DNA of 64,000 bases from Aggregatibacter actinomycetemcomitans (GCF_003130205.1 NZ_NRDF01000005.1:1-64000); one strand, 5' to 3'. Shown: positions 46,900-56,925, counted from the stretch's first letter. The notes: generated by a model not told the origin, from the sequence alone. Program-made: numbers and translations.

Positions 46900-47913
46900 A
46901 TGATTGAAGCAGACAGAATTATCAGTGCGACGGCAAAATTAGACGAGGATGTTATCGATCGTGCCATTCGCCCGAAATTGCTGGCAGATTATGTGGGGCA
47001 ACCGCAGGTATGCGAGCAAATGGAGATTTTCATCAAGGCAGCAAAATTACGTCAGGATGCGTTGGATCATTTGCTGATTTTTGGTCCGCCGGGCTTGGGG
47101 AAAACCACTTTAGCGAATATTGTTGCCAATGAAATGGGCGTGAATATTCGTACCACATCAGGACCTGTGCTGGAAAAAGCGGGGGATTTGGCGGCAATGT
47201 TGACCAATCTGGAGCCTCATGATGTATTGTTTATTGATGAAATTCATCGTCTTTCTCCCGCGATTGAAGAAGTGCTTTATCCGGCAATGGAAGATTATCA
47301 GCTTGATATTATGATTGGCGAAGGGCCGGCAGCGCGTTCCATTAAATTGGATTTGCCGCCTTTTACGCTTATCGGTGCAACCACCCGTGCGGGTTCTTTA
47401 ACCTCTCCGCTGCGCGATCGTTTTGGTATTGTGCAGCGTTTGGAATTTTATTCTGTGCCGGATTTAACTTCTATTGTGTCCAGAAGTGCGGTCTGTTTAC
47501 AGCTTAAAATTAACGATACAGCAGCTTATGAAATCGCCCGCCGCTCTCGCGGCACACCACGGATTGCCAATCGGTTATTACGTCGGGTGCGTGATTACGC
47601 TGATGTGCGTAACAATGGCATGATTAGCGAAGAGGTTGCTAAAGCAGCGCTATCCATGCTGGATATTGATGATGCGGGGTTTGATTACTTAGACAGAAAA
47701 TTGCTTACGGCAGTTTTGGAGCGCTTTGACGGTGGTCCGGTCGGTTTGGATAATTTGGCGGCGGCAATTGGCGAAGAGCGGGATACCATTGAAGACGTAT
47801 TGGAGCCATATTTAATTCAACAAGGTTTTTTACAGCGAACCTCAAGGGGGCGAATTGCTACACTCACCACATATCGCCATTTCGGTATTGAGAAAATTAC
47901 TCGCGAAGATTAA
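46900..47913 (+). CDS. ruvB: Holliday junction branch migration ATPase RuvB
   Basis: A 337-residue AAA+ motor that drives branch migration with RuvA. Walker A is [10 protein letters not shown], Walker B LFIDEIHR, sensor 1 LIGATTRAG, and the arginine finger lies in SPLRDRFG. The start at 46900 (MIEADRII) matches relatives and has a CGGA site at proper distance; the ATG six bases upstream is too close to it. Confidence 0.96.
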   Translation: MIEADRIISATAKLDEDVIDRAIRPKLLADYVGQPQVCEQMEIFIKAAKLRQDALDHLLIFGPPGLGKTTLANIVANEMGVNIRTTSGPVLEKAGDLAAMLTNLEPHDVLFIDEIHRLSPAIEEVLYPAMEDYQLDIMIGEGPAARSIKLDLPPFTLIGATTRAGSLTSPLRDRFGIVQRLEFYSVPDLTSIVSRSAVCLQLKINDTAAYEIARRSRGTPRIANRLLRRVRDYADVRNNGMISEEVAKAALSMLDIDDAGFDYLDRKLLTAVLERFDGGPVGLDNLAAAIGEERDTIEDVLEPYLIQQGFLQRTSRGRIATLTTYRHFGIEKITRED

Positions 47914-47920
47914 GCAAAAA

Positions 47921-47950
47921 GAAGGCTTATTGGAATCCAATAAGCCTTTA
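47921..47950. terminator. terminator between ruvB and the DUF5339-like gene
   Basis: AAGGCTTATTGGA pairs with TCCAATAAGCCTT (47922-47948) with T/A-rich flanks; it serves ruvB and could serve the converging gene. Confidence 0.82.
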
Positions 47951-47967
47951 GCGTGAATTGGGGTAGA

Positions 47968-48291
47968 TTACTGTTGCTGTTGTTTCATGCTGGTGAGTTT
48001 CGCTAATGCCACATTACAACTTTTGATTTGTGTCGCCAATTCCATTTCCAGAATTTGCTTTTTGCTTTGATTTAACTTGCTTCTGATTTTATTTACTTGG
48101 GTATGTGTACCGGGCTGCCTTTCCGCTTCGGCAATTAAATTTTCGGTTTCACTAAATAAATCTTTGCACTGCTTTGGCATTTCTACTGCACTTTTTCCTA
48201 CGGTTTTTTTATCGTTTTCAGCAGCATTTGCAACGTTGCTGACAGTGGCCATGCAAAGTGCGGTTAGAATTCCGGCTATTTTGTTTATCAT
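47968..48291 (-). CDS. secreted DUF5339-like small protein
   Basis: A 107-residue protein with a signal peptide (MINKIAGILTALCMATVSNVANA, cleaved near residue 23). The mature part is helical and has two cysteines (PKQCKDLFSE and IKSCNVALAK) that could form a disulfide in the periplasm, and ends in a Gln run (MKQQQQ). It resembles the small DUF5339 proteins of Pasteurellaceae; function unknown. An uptake signal lies inside the signal-peptide codons (AAAGTGCGGTT near 48255). Confidence 0.68.
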   Translation of the reverse strand: MINKIAGILTALCMATVSNVANAAENDKKTVGKSAVEMPKQCKDLFSETENLIAEAERQPGTHTQVNKIRSKLNQSKKQILEMELATQIKSCNVALAKLTSMKQQQQ

Positions 48292-48741
48292 CTGAGAGAC
48301 CTACGTTTGTTAAGTTGAAAGAAATCAATAAAACTGGGCGAAAAGTTATCAAAATTTATGTGTGATGTCTAGTTTTTAATTTCAATTGTTAGAACTGAAT
48401 CATACCGGGTTAAGGGCGCTATGCCTTGTGTTGCAAAGATGTTATTGAAATTTATAATTTGATCTTGATCAAAATAGTGAAAAATGCCTATGTTTGATTA
48501 TTTTTGATTTATATCTAAAAATGTGATCAGCTTGGCATAATTTACTATTTTTTATCCTTACGTTTAATAGTAGAATATGCGACCTGTTTGGATTATCTAT
48601 GTAATAATCGACTCCGACAACTGCAAGTGGCAGTCATTATATAAGGTAATCCTAAATTAAAAATTCAAAGATTTTTGAGTTTCTGGGGTGATTACGAAGT
48701 AATCATAATTTAAGGACTTGTAGCATTTACAAGGAGTCGAG
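48292..48741. promoter_or_regulatory. cydA upstream regulatory region with a perfect FNR box
   Basis: 450 bases without a gene. TTGATCTTGATCAA (48459-48472) is an exact match to the FNR consensus TTGAT-N4-ATCAA. Further down is a hairpin TGATTAC-GAA-GTAATCA (48689-48705). Just before the start, CTTGTA (48717-48722) pairs with TACAAG (48728-48733), which overlaps the AAGGAG ribosome site. Oxygen control by FNR, and probably ArcA, is expected for cydAB. Confidence 0.8.
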
Positions 48742-50307
48742 ATGTTAGACGTTGTTGAACTCTCAAGACTGCAGTTTGCTTTAACTGCATTGTATCACTT
48801 CATATTTGTGCCATTAACGTTAGGGATGACTTTTCTGTTGGTTATCATGGAAACACTTTATGTCGTCACAAATAAAGAAGTTTATAAAGATATGACCAAA
48901 TTCTGGGGTAAGTTGTTTGGTATTAACTTTGCGCTGGGTGTAACTACCGGCGTTACAATGGAATTTGAATTCGGCACTAACTGGTCATATTATTCTCATT
49001 ATGTGGGAGATATTTTCGGCGCACCTCTTGCGATTGAAGCGTTGTTAGCCTTTTTCTTGGAATCTACTTTTGTCGGTCTTTTCTTTTTTGGATGGGATCG
49101 TTTAAGTAAAGGTAAACACCTTTTGGCAACTTACTGTGTTGCGTTCGGTTCAAATCTTTCCGCCATGTGGATTCTAGTGGCAAACGGCTGGATGCAATCT
49201 CCGGTCGGTTCCGAATTTAATTTTGAAACCATGCGGATGGAAATGACCAGTTTCATGGATTTGTGGTTGAATCCGATTGCGCAAAGCAAATTCTTACACA
49301 CTTTATCCGCCGGTTATGTTTCCGGTGCATTCTTTGTATTGGCAATCAGCTCTTACTATTTACTGAAAGGCCGCGATATCGGTTTTGCCAAACGTTCGTT
49401 CTCTGTAGCTTCTACTTTCGGTATTATCTCTGTGGTTTCCGTGTTAATTATGGGGGACGAATCCGGTTATGAAATCGGCTACGCACAGCCGACTAAGTTG
49501 GCTGCAATGGAAGGCGAATGGCATACCCAGCCGGCTCCGGCAGCCTGGAATATGGTTATTGTTCCAAATCAAGCAGAGCAGAAAAATGATTTCTCCTTGC
49601 AAATTCCATATGTAGCAGGGGTTATCGTTACCCGTTCATTTGATAAACAATTCAGTGGTTTAATCGATTTGCAAGAACGTAATCTTGAACGTGTGCGTAG
49701 TGGTATCCAAGCCTATGCCTTATTGCAGCAACTGAGAGCGGAGAAAAAGGCAAACGGTCAGGCAAGTGAAGAAACAAAAGCGAAATTTGATGAAGTACAA
49801 AAAGATTTAGGTTTCGGCTTGTTGTTAAAACGCTATACCGATAACGTGGTGGATGCTACTGAAGAACAAATTAAACAGGCAGCAGCAGATACAATTCCTA
49901 AAGTAGCGCCGACATTCTGGTCTTTCCGTGTGATGATGGCTACCGGTGGTGCGATTTTACTGCTAATGCTGTTTGCCTTTGTACAAAATGTTCGTAAAAC
50001 TGTAGGTCGTAGTCCGTTATTATTAAAAGCATTATTGTGGGGGGTGCCACTGCCGTGGATTGGTATTGAGTGCGGTTGGTTTTTGGCGGAATATGGTCGT
50101 CAACCTTGGGCGATTTATGAAGTATTGCCGGTAGGTGTTTCTGCTTCCAAGCTTGCGCCGGGCGATTTGTGGTTCTCTATCGGTTTGATTTGTGCGTTGT
50201 ATACCTTATTCCTCGTCGTAGAAATGTACTTAACGTTTAAATACGGAAGATTGGGTCCAAGTGCATTAAAAACCGGTCGTTATTATTTCGAACAATCCTC
50301 TAAATAG
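48742..50307 (+). CDS. cydA: cytochrome bd ubiquinol oxidase subunit I
   Basis: A 521-residue, nine-helix inner-membrane subunit that binds hemes b558, b595 and d and oxidises quinol. It closely follows E. coli Cyd[21 protein letters not shown] with the N-terminal heme ligand His, GDESGYEIG, the quinol-binding Q-loop (residues about 255-330), and [12 protein letters not shown]. It leads cydA-cydB-cydX-ybgE. Confidence 0.96.
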   Translation: MLDVVELSRLQFALTALYHFIFVPLTLGMTFLLVIMETLYVVTNKEVYKDMTKFWGKLFGINFALGVTTGVTMEFEFGTNWSYYSHYVGDIFGAPLAIEALLAFFLESTFVGLFFFGWDRLSKGKHLLATYCVAFGSNLSAMWILVANGWMQSPVGSEFNFETMRMEMTSFMDLWLNPIAQSKFLHTLSAGYVSGAFFVLAISSYYLLKGRDIGFAKRSFSVASTFGIISVVSVLIMGDESGYEIGYAQPTKLAAMEGEWHTQPAPAAWNMVIVPNQAEQKNDFSLQIPYVAGVIVTRSFDKQFSGLIDLQERNLERVRSGIQAYALLQQLRAEKKANGQASEETKAKFDEVQKDLGFGLLLKRYTDNVVDATEEQIKQAAADTIPKVAPTFWSFRVMMATGGAILLLMLFAFVQNVRKTVGRSPLLLKALLWGVPLPWIGIECGWFLAEYGRQPWAIYEVLPVGVSASKLAPGDLWFSIGLICALYTLFLVVEMYLTFKYGRLGPSALKTGRYYFEQSSK

Positions 50308-50321
50308 GCAGGAGCTTAACT

Positions 50322-51458
50322 ATGTTTGATTATGAATTTCTACGTTTCGTATGGTGGATCCTGGTTTGCGTATTGCTTATTGGATTTGCCGTTACCGATG
50401 GTTTTGATATGGGCGTTTTAAGCCTATTACCTTTTACCGGTAAAAAAGAAGTTGAAAAGCGTATTATGATTAATACTATCGCGCCGCACTGGGATGGTAA
50501 CCAAGTTTGGTTATTAACTGCCGGTGGTGCGATGTTTGCTGCATGGCCGTTAGTCTATGCAACCTCATTCTCCGGTTTCTTCATTGCGATGATTTTAGTG
50601 TTAGCCGCCTTATTTTTCCGTCCTGTCGGTTTTGAATATCGCGCCAAAATTGATAATCCAACCTGGCGTAAGGCATGGGATTGGGGTTTGTTTATCGGTG
50701 GATTTGTTCCGTCTTTGGTATTCGGTGTGGCATTCGGTAACTTATTACAGGGTGTTCCGTTTGAATTCAATGAGTTACAACAGGTGCAATATACCGGTAC
50801 ATTCTTTGGGTTGTTAAATCCGTTTGCATTACTTTGTGGTGTAATCAGTTTGGCAATGTTAACCACCCATGGCGCGAACTGGTTGCAAATGAAAACCACG
50901 TCAGAATTGCGTGAACGTGCTTGCGTGATTTCTCAGGTGGGCGCAACCATGACGTTAATAGCCTTTGTATTGGCAGGTGTATGGTTATCTTTCAAAGACG
51001 GTTTTGTTGTCACCAGTGTGATTGATCACAACGCTCCTTCCAACCCGATTGGTAAAGAAGTGGCAGTACAAGCCGGTGCTTGGTTTAACAACTATAAAGA
51101 AATGCCGATTTTATGGTTATTCCCGGTATTGGCTGTAGGTGGCGCATTGCTTAATGCAATATTCTCGAAAGCAAATCGTTGTGGCTTTGCCTTCCTGTTC
51201 TCATCATTAACCATGGCCGGTGTGATTTTAACCGCTGCAATTGCCATGTTCCCGTTTGTGATGCCATCCATTTCTCATCCGGAAATGAGTTTATTAATGT
51301 GGGACGCCACTTCAAGTAAATTAACCTTAACATTAATGTTCTTCTTATCATTAATTTTTGTGGTGATTCTGCTTTCTTATACCATTTGGGCTTACTACAA
51401 AATGTTTGGTCGTATTGATAGCAGTTTCATTGAAGAAAACAAAAACTCACTATATTAA
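50322..51458 (+). CDS. cydB: cytochrome bd ubiquinol oxidase subunit II
   Basis: A 378-residue, eight-helix partner of CydA. It starts MFDYEFLRFVWWILVCVLLIGFAVTDGFDMG (in parts), with the conserved APHWDGNQVWLLTAGGAMFAAWP. It stabilises the oxidase and its heme set. It follows cydA after 14 nt and precedes cydX by 11 nt. Confidence 0.96.
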   Translation: MFDYEFLRFVWWILVCVLLIGFAVTDGFDMGVLSLLPFTGKKEVEKRIMINTIAPHWDGNQVWLLTAGGAMFAAWPLVYATSFSGFFIAMILVLAALFFRPVGFEYRAKIDNPTWRKAWDWGLFIGGFVPSLVFGVAFGNLLQGVPFEFNELQQVQYTGTFFGLLNPFALLCGVISLAMLTTHGANWLQMKTTSELRERACVISQVGATMTLIAFVLAGVWLSFKDGFVVTSVIDHNAPSNPIGKEVAVQAGAWFNNYKEMPILWLFPVLAVGGALLNAIFSKANRCGFAFLFSSLTMAGVILTAAIAMFPFVMPSISHPEMSLLMWDATSSKLTLTLMFFLSLIFVVILLSYTIWAYYKMFGRIDSSFIEENKNSLY

Positions 51459-51469
51459 GGAGAAATATT

Positions 51470-51568
51470 ATGTTCTATGTTATTTGGGTATTTGGTGTTT
51501 TGTTAGCCATTATGCTAACTGTGGTTGTGACCATTAGCATCGAAAAAACAGGTAAATTTGACGAGTAA
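51470..51568 (+). CDS. cydX: cytochrome bd oxidase small subunit CydX
   Basis: A 32-residue single-helix protein, MFYVIWVFGVLLAIMLTVVV followed by TISIEKTGKFDE. CydX sits beside CydA and is needed for stable heme d binding. AAGGAGAA precedes the ATG by 7 nt. It is too short for many gene callers but its position between cydB and ybgE is standard. Confidence 0.93.
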   Translation: MFYVIWVFGVLLAIMLTVVVTISIEKTGKFDE

Positions 51569-51572
51569 TTGA

Positions 51573-51860
51573 ATGATTAACTCATTGTACCAATCACTAA
51601 ATAAGGGTTCGTTTCGAACCCTTTCATTTATTTTAGCTCTAATACTCACGATATTTTTCTTTTTCAATGTCAATCAATTTGCCACACAACTAAGAGCGGT
51701 CGAATTTTATTACGTTTTGGGCTTAATTTGGGGAATGGTAATTTTATGGATTCACGGCATTGGATTTGAAATTCGGCTAAACTTATGGCGTGCGATTTTC
51801 ATGCCTTGGATTGGTTATATTGCGGGGATCGGTGCGTTCCTGCATAACCTGATAAGTTAA
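51573..51860 (+). CDS. ybgE: cyd operon protein YbgE
   Basis: A 95-residue protein with three predicted membrane helices (FILALILTIFFFFNVNQFA, VLGLIWGMVILWIHGIGFEI, MPWIGYIAGIGAFL). It is the usual last gene of the cyd operon; its function is not established. It starts 4 nt after cydX. An uptake-signal-like AGAGCGGTCG inside is degenerate. Confidence 0.85.
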   Translation: MINSLYQSLNKGSFRTLSFILALILTIFFFFNVNQFATQLRAVEFYYVLGLIWGMVILWIHGIGFEIRLNLWRAIFMPWIGYIAGIGAFLHNLIS

Positions 51861-51975
51861 AGTCAACTCATTAATATTTGGAATAAGTATGATTTCAAGC
51901 TTGCCAATCATTTTTAGGCACTCTAGAATAGCTAGCTCCCTGTGTTCTAAATTTCCGTAAGGTAAGGGAGAAAGA

Positions 51976-52380
51976 TTGGAGCAAAAAGCTTTTTACTATG
52001 CTGCTCGTGTTTATTATGAAGATACCGATGCCGGTGGCGTAGTTTATCACGCACGCTATTTACATTTTTTGGAGCGTGCAAGAACAGAATGTTTAAGAGA
52101 ATTTAATTTCTCCCAACAAACGTTGTTAAATGAGAATAAAGGCGCTTTCGTCGTTAAATCAATGAACATTGATTATTGTGTTGCGGCGAGATTAGACGAT
52201 TTGTTACAAGTGGAAACCGCTGTAACCGAGCTAAAAGGCGCTTCAATTATTTTTTCTCAAACGATTAAGCGGGATGATGTCCTTTTATGTCAGGCTACCG
52301 TCAAGGTAGCCTATGTTGATCTTGGTAAGATGAAATCGGTGGCAATTCCGCAGAAAATCAAGACAATGTTAATCAAGTAA
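51976..52380 (+). CDS. ybgC: Tol-Pal associated acyl-CoA thioesterase YbgC
   Basis: A 134-residue hotdog-fold thioesterase; relatives hydrolyse short acyl-CoA or acyl-ACP. The active-site region is [22 protein letters not shown]. The start is a TTG at 51976 with GGGAG upstream, giving the standard N terminus; no ATG fits. It is the first gene of the tol-pal cluster. Confidence 0.9.
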   Translation: MEQKAFYYAARVYYEDTDAGGVVYHARYLHFLERARTECLREFNFSQQTLLNENKGAFVVKSMNIDYCVAARLDDLLQVETAVTELKGASIIFSQTIKRDDVLLCQATVKVAYVDLGKMKSVAIPQKIKTMLIK

Positions 52381-52409
52381 CAATTAACCAGTTGTTTTCG
52401 GAGTATGTA

Positions 52410-53099
52410 ATGGCAGCAGAGTTAAACTTTTTAGATTTATTTTTAAAAGCGAGTATCGTAGTTCAGCTCGTTATCTTAATTTTAATCATTTTCTCAATTA
52501 CCTCTTGGGCTATCATCATTCAGCGTAGCCGCGTGTTAACTAAAGCGCTGAAGGAATCCATGGCATTTGAAGACCGTTTTTGGTCCGGCGAAGATTTAAG
52601 TAAACTGTATGAAGGTTTATCTAACCGTCGTGATGGGTTAACCGGCAGCGAACAGATTTTTTATGTAGGATTTAAAGAATTTTCCCGCTTAAAACAAGCC
52701 AATCCGGATGCGCCCGAAGCCATTATCCAAGGCAGCACCCGTGCTATGAACTTATCCATGAACCGTGAAATTGAAGATCTGGAAACCCGCGTACCGTTTT
52801 TGGCAACAGTGGCTTCCATCAGCCCGTATATTGGTTTGTTCGGGACCGTTTGGGGGATTATGCACGCATTTCTGTCCTTAAGTGGCGCAAAACAAGCCAC
52901 CTTACAAATGGTAGCACCGGGCATTGCGGAAGCGTTGATTGCAACGGCTATCGGCTTGTTTGCTGCGATTCCTGCGGTAATGGCATATAACCGTTTGAGT
53001 TTACGTGTGAATAAACTTGAGCAAAATTACGGCAATTTCATCGATGAATTTACCACCATTTTGCACCGTCAAGTGTTTGGTAAAAACCATCACAATTAA
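52410..53099 (+). CDS. tolQ: Tol-Pal system protein TolQ
   Basis: A 229-residue inner-membrane protein with three helices, part of the proton-driven TolQR motor (ExbB/MotA family). [20 protein letters not shown] and [26 protein letters not shown] (in parts) are the signature helices. The ATG at 52410 has CGGAG at the right distance; an in-frame TTG at 52392 lies upstream of that site. Confidence 0.95.
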   Translation: MAAELNFLDLFLKASIVVQLVILILIIFSITSWAIIIQRSRVLTKALKESMAFEDRFWSGEDLSKLYEGLSNRRDGLTGSEQIFYVGFKEFSRLKQANPDAPEAIIQGSTRAMNLSMNREIEDLETRVPFLATVASISPYIGLFGTVWGIMHAFLSLSGAKQATLQMVAPGIAEALIATAIGLFAAIPAVMAYNRLSLRVNKLEQNYGNFIDEFTTILHRQVFGKNHHN

Positions 53100-53115
53100 T
53101 TTACCGAAAATTCTT

Positions 53116-53141
53116 ACCGCACTTTATGCTAAAAGTGCGGT
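53116..53141. terminator. inverted uptake-signal hairpin between tolQ and tolR
   Basis: ACCGCACTTT (53116-53125) and AAAGTGCGGT (53132-53141) form a tight 10-bp stem with a 6-nt loop, followed by CATTATTTT. It lies within the tol operon, so it may be a partial terminator or an RNA-stability element. Confidence 0.7.
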
Positions 53142-53184
53142 CATTATTTTAAGCGTTTTTAGATTACAGATTTAGAAGGTTGAT

Positions 53185-53607
53185 ATGTCTTATCGTCGCC
53201 AGCGCCGTGATATAAAATCCGAAATCAATATTGTTCCGTTTTTGGACGTGCTTTTAGTATTGGTTTTAATTTTTATGGCTACCGCGCCCATTATTAGCCA
53301 AAGTGTAGAAGTTGAACTGCCGGATGCGGTTCAAAGTCAAAATATTTCTACTGAAGACAAAGTACCGGTAATTTTAGAAGTGTCGGGAATTGGTCAGTAT
53401 GCCATTTCAATCGGCAGCAGCCGTACGGAAAATCTTACCGAAGATATGGTTACCCAATTATCAAAACAAGAATTTGATAAAGATAACAATACAATGTTCT
53501 TAGTCGGCGGTGCCAAGGAAGTGCCTTATGAAGAGATTATTAAAGCGCTCAATTTGCTTCATCTTGCCGGCATCAAATCCGTTGGTTTAATGACAAACCC
53601 AATCTAA
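53185..53607 (+). CDS. tolR: Tol-Pal system protein TolR
   Basis: A 140-residue ExbD-family protein. The single N-terminal helix holds the proton-carrying Asp in NIVPFLDVLLVLVLIFMATAP. The periplasmic part follows the family to LLHLAGIKSVGLMTNP. It works with TolQ to energise TolA. tolA begins 16 nt later. Confidence 0.95.
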   Translation: MSYRRQRRDIKSEINIVPFLDVLLVLVLIFMATAPIISQSVEVELPDAVQSQNISTEDKVPVILEVSGIGQYAISIGSSRTENLTEDMVTQLSKQEFDKDNNTMFLVGGAKEVPYEEIIKALNLLHLAGIKSVGLMTNPI

Positions 53608-53623
53608 TTAAATAGGTAACATT

Positions 53624-54814
53624 GTGCAGAATAAGCGACAAAAAGGTGATGTTGATGCAGTTGTGATTTCCATCATAATGCATTTAGCGTTGTTCGGATT
53701 GTTAATCTTAAGCTCGCTCTACCATAATATTGACATTATGGGCGGCGGTGAGGGCGATAACGGTGAAGTTATCGGCGCCGTGATGGTTGATACGGGCTCG
53801 GCAGCGCAGGAGTGGGGGCGAATTCAACAACAGAAAAAAGGTCAGGTGGACAGACAAAAGAAACAAGCCCTCGAAGACCAAAAACGTGAAGAACAGAAGC
53901 GGGAAGAAGAAAAACAACAAGAAGCGTTAAAAGAGCAACAACGTCAACAGGAAATTGCCCGTCAAAAAGAACTGGAACAGAAAAAAGAGCTGGAAAGACA
54001 AAAACTTTTGGCTGAACAGAAAAAACAACAGGAAGAAAAAGCCCGCTTAGAAGCCTTGGAAAAACAAAAACAGGAGGAAGAAGCGAAAGCCAAACAAGCT
54101 GCTGAAGCCGCTAAGCTCAAAGCTGAAGCTGAGGCAAAACGTTTGGCAGCTGCTGCCAAACAAGCGGAAGAAGAAGCCAAAGCGAAAGCGCAGGCAGCAG
54201 AGAAAGCAAAACAAGAGGCAAAAGCCAAAGCAGCGGCGGAAGCCAAGGCAAAAGCAGAAGCGCAGGCTAAAGCGAAGGCGGAAGCTGATGCAAAAGCCAA
54301 AGCGGATGCCGACGCAAAAGCTAAGGCCGATGCGAAAGCGAAAGCTGACGCCAAGGCGAAGGCAGATGCGGAAGCCAAAGCGAAAGCGGATGCGCAACGT
54401 CGAGCCGATCAAAATGCATTAGATGATTTCTTTAATGGCAGTGATGTGGGTGGCGGTAGCGCTTCACAAGGCGGTAATAAAAATAAACAAGGCAGCTGGG
54501 GTTCAGGTGCTTCAGCGGGCGCAGGCGATGGCGGTAAGACAGGGTCGAGGTATGCAGGTATTATTTATAAATCTGTGAAGCCATATTTTCGTGGTGATAG
54601 TCGTTTCTTTGGTAAGGTCTGTGATATTAGAATTGAGCTTTCTAGTGATGGTACTATTTTATCTTACCAAAAGGTCTCCGGACCAAATGATTTATGCGGG
54701 GCGGCTTTAAATGCTATTGGTCAAACCAGAAAAATGAACGAACCGCCTACACCGGAAGAATATGAAATATTTAAAAGGTCCATTATAACCTTTGACCCAA
54801 GAAAAGTGCGGTAG
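53624..54814 (+). CDS. tolA: Tol-Pal system protein TolA
   Basis: A 396-residue protein that spans the periplasm. It starts at GTG (53624). Helix I (VVISIIMHLALFGLLILSSLY) anchors it; domain II (about residues 75-260) is a long helical stretch first rich in Gln/Lys/Glu, then in Ala/Lys/Asp; and domain III (SRYAGIIYKSVKPYFRGD onward) with two cysteines contacts TolB and Pal. The last three residues and stop (KVR, TAG) are encoded by an uptake signal, AAAGTGCGGTAG. Confidence 0.93.
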   Translation: MQNKRQKGDVDAVVISIIMHLALFGLLILSSLYHNIDIMGGGEGDNGEVIGAVMVDTGSAAQEWGRIQQQKKGQVDRQKKQALEDQKREEQKREEEKQQEALKEQQRQQEIARQKELEQKKELERQKLLAEQKKQQEEKARLEALEKQKQEEEAKAKQAAEAAKLKAEAEAKRLAAAAKQAEEEAKAKAQAAEKAKQEAKAKAAAEAKAKAEAQAKAKAEADAKAKADADAKAKADAKAKADAKAKADAEAKAKADAQRRADQNALDDFFNGSDVGGGSASQGGNKNKQGSWGSGASAGAGDGGKTGSRYAGIIYKSVKPYFRGDSRFFGKVCDIRIELSSDGTILSYQKVSGPNDLCGAALNAIGQTRKMNEPPTPEEYEIFKRSIITFDPRKVR

Positions 54815-54831
54815 ATTTTCACCGCACTTTT
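54802..54831. repeat. inverted uptake-signal pair overlapping the tolA stop
   Basis: AAAAGTGCGGT (54802-54812) and ACCGCACTTTT (54821-54831) form an 11-bp perfect stem with an 8-nt loop. The left arm supplies the last codons and most of the stop of tolA; no T-run follows and tolB starts 18 nt later. Confidence 0.85.
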
Positions 54832-54848
54832 AAACAATAGGAGAAAAA

Positions 54849-56129
54849 ATGAAAGTAGTTATTCGAATTTTTAGCTTATTTATTATGCTGTTAGGGTTTA
54901 CCATGGTGGCCCGTGCAGAAGTGCGAATCGTGATTGATGAAGTCATGGATTCTGCCCGCCCTATTGCTGTCGTGCCGTTTAAATGGAATGGACCCGGTAG
55001 TGCGCCGGCAAATATCGCTGAGATTATTTCTGCAGACTTGCGTAATAGCGGTAAATTTAATCCGTTGCCGGAAAGCAAGATGCCGCAACAGCCGACTTCG
55101 GCATCGGAAGTTAATCCGGAAGTCTGGTCGGCATTAGGCATTGAGGCCGTTATTGTTGGACAAGTTACCCCTTCCAATGGTGGTTTTGATATTGCTTACC
55201 AATTGGTTGATACCATGGGCAGTGTTGGTTCAATTTTGTCACAAAATCAATATACGGTAGTGCAAAAATGGTTGCGTTATGGTGCACATACGATAAGTGA
55301 TGAGACATTTGAAAAACTTACCGGTATTCGTGGTGCGTTCAGAACCCGTATCGCTTATGTCGTACAAAAAAATGGCGGTTCCCAGCCTTATGAAGTGCGC
55401 GTAGCAGATTATGACGGTTTTAATCAATTTATCGTGAATAGAAGTTCTCAACCGTTTATGTCACCGGCATGGTCACCGGACGGCAAAAAACTCGCTTATG
55501 TAACCTTTGAAAATAAGAAAGCACAGGTTGTCTTGCAGGATCTAGTTTCTATGGCGCGTAAAGTGGTTGCTTCTTTCCCAGGACATAACGGGGCACCGGC
55601 ATTTTCACCGGATGGTTCCAGACTTGCATTTGCGTCTTCAAAGGACGGTGTGTTAAATATTTATGTGACTAATTTAGGCAGTGGACAGGTTTCGCAGTTA
55701 ACCGGCGGTGCGGGTAATAATACCGAGCCGTCATGGTCGCCTGATGGTCAGTCTATCGTGTTCACTTCTGATAGAGGTGGTTCGCCTCAAGTTTATCGTA
55801 TGAGCGCATCCGGCGGTGGTGCTTCTCTTATTGGTGGGCGCGGTAGCGGTCAAATCAGTTCAGATGGTAATATATTAGTTATGGTTGATGTAAACAATAA
55901 TATCATCAAAAAAGATTTGACGTCAGGCAGCTCTGAGGTGTTAAGTTCCACCTTCTTGGATGAAAGTCCGAGTATTTCACCAAACGGTATCATGGTTATT
56001 TATAGTTCTACCCAAGGCTTAGGAAAGGTGCTACAATTAGTATCCACTGACGGTCGCTTTAAGGCACGTTTACCTGGGAATGATGGACAAGTTAAATTTC
56101 CGGCTTGGTCACCATACTTAACTAAATAA
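54849..56129 (+). CDS. tolB: Tol-Pal system protein TolB
   Basis: A 426-residue periplasmic beta-propeller protein that binds Pal and TolA. A signal peptide ([23 protein letters not shown]) precedes an N-terminal alpha/beta domain and a six-bladed propeller with repeated SPDG motifs ([45 protein letters not shown]). GGAG precedes the ATG. It lies 14 nt upstream of pal. Confidence 0.95.
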   Translation: MKVVIRIFSLFIMLLGFTMVARAEVRIVIDEVMDSARPIAVVPFKWNGPGSAPANIAEIISADLRNSGKFNPLPESKMPQQPTSASEVNPEVWSALGIEAVIVGQVTPSNGGFDIAYQLVDTMGSVGSILSQNQYTVVQKWLRYGAHTISDETFEKLTGIRGAFRTRIAYVVQKNGGSQPYEVRVADYDGFNQFIVNRSSQPFMSPAWSPDGKKLAYVTFENKKAQVVLQDLVSMARKVVASFPGHNGAPAFSPDGSRLAFASSKDGVLNIYVTNLGSGQVSQLTGGAGNNTEPSWSPDGQSIVFTSDRGGSPQVYRMSASGGGASLIGGRGSGQISSDGNILVMVDVNNNIIKKDLTSGSSEVLSSTFLDESPSISPNGIMVIYSSTQGLGKVLQLVSTDGRFKARLPGNDGQVKFPAWSPYLTK

Positions 56130-56143
56130 ACAAGGAGAAATCA

Positions 56144-56611
56144 ATGAATAAATTTACGAAAGCATTGTTAGTTGCTGGTTCTGTGGCCGTGTTAGCGGCG
56201 TGTGGATCATCCAACAAAAACGAAAGCGGTAGTGGTAGCAATAATGGTCAAACATTTGGTGGCTATTCCGTTCAAGATTTACAACAACGCTACAACACCG
56301 TGTATTTCGGCTTTGATAAATATGATATTGAAGGTGAATACACTCAAATCTTAGATGCTCATGCAGCGTACTTAAATGCGACACCTGCGACAAGCGTGCG
56401 TGTTGAAGGTAACACCGACGAACGTGGTACACCGGAATATAATATGGCATTAGGTGAACGCCGTGCACGTGCAGTACAAAACTTTTTAACTGCTAAAGGC
56501 GTACAAGCAGGTCAAATATCCACCGTTTCTTACGGTGAAGAAAAACCGGCAGTATTAGGTCATGACGAATCCGCTTATGCTAAAAACCGTCGTGCAGTAT
56601 TAGCATACTAA
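56144..56611 (+). CDS. pal: peptidoglycan-associated lipoprotein Pal (P6-like)
   Basis: A 155-residue outer-membrane lipoprotein, the counterpart of Haemophilus P6. The signal peptide ends VLAAC with Gly-Ser-Ser after the Cys. The OmpA-like domain ([36 protein letters not shown] in parts) binds peptidoglycan through the conserved Asp and Arg. It closes the tol-pal operon and has its own terminator. Confidence 0.96.
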   Translation: MNKFTKALLVAGSVAVLAACGSSNKNESGSGSNNGQTFGGYSVQDLQQRYNTVYFGFDKYDIEGEYTQILDAHAAYLNATPATSVRVEGNTDERGTPEYNMALGERRARAVQNFLTAKGVQAGQISTVSYGEEKPAVLGHDESAYAKNRRAVLAY

Positions 56612-56626
56612 TTTTGCTGGGGCGTA

Positions 56627-56654
56627 TAAAACCGGGTATAAGCCTGGTTTTTTG
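56627..56654 (+). terminator. terminator of the tol-pal operon
   Basis: AAACCGGG (56629-56636) pairs with CCTGGTTT (one G-T wobble), followed by TTTTG. Confidence 0.82.
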
Positions 56655-56710
56655 TTAGTATCAATTCGCCTAATTAGTAGAAAAATGATAAAAAACTGAC
56701 CGCACTTTAT

Positions 56711-56749
56711 TTTGTTTGAAATCCATATCTTTGATGGTATTCAAACAAA
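56711..56749. other. long AT-rich stem-loop between pal and the tRNA-Lys genes
   Basis: TTTGTTTGAA (56711-56720) pairs with TTCAAACAAA (56740-56749), and inside it CCAT pairs with ATGG. It sits between the pal terminator and the tRNA promoter, with an uptake signal just before it. Function unknown. Confidence 0.5.
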
Positions 56750-56773
56750 TCAATAAAAAACCAAAATTTTTTA

Positions 56774-56801
56774 TTGATTATTAAACTAAAATCAGTATTA
56801 T
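56774..56801 (+). promoter_or_regulatory. promoter of the tRNA-Lys pair
   Basis: TTGATT (56774-56779), 16 nt, then TATTAT (56796-56801), about 25 nt before the first tRNA. A GCCCTCG discriminator-like GC segment follows the -10. Confidence 0.68.
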
Positions 56802-56825
56802 AAGCCCTCGTCGTTAGATGTTAAC

Positions 56826-56901
56826 GGGTCGTTAGCTCAGCCGGTAGAGCAGCGGACTTTTAATCCGTTGGTCGAAGGTTCGAATCCTTCACGACCCACC
56901 A
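56826..56901 (+). tRNA. tRNA-Lys (TTT)
   Basis: A 76-nt cloverleaf starting GGGTCGTTAGCTCAG with encoded CCA. The anticodon loop is CTTTTAA, anticodon TTT. A near-copy follows 24 nt downstream. Confidence 0.95.
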
Positions 56902-56925
56902 TTTTAAATAACATATCCGAATAAC

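Noticed and set aside
54045-54400. Possible tandem DNA repeat array in tolA
   Set aside because: The periodicity is the Ala-Lys-Ala-Glu/Asp helical domain of TolA, with codons varied; not a satellite array.
53962-54412. Long open frames on the strand opposite tolA
   Set aside because: They are low-complexity Ala/Ser/Phe-rich shadows of the Lys/Ala repeat region of TolA, without ribosome sites.
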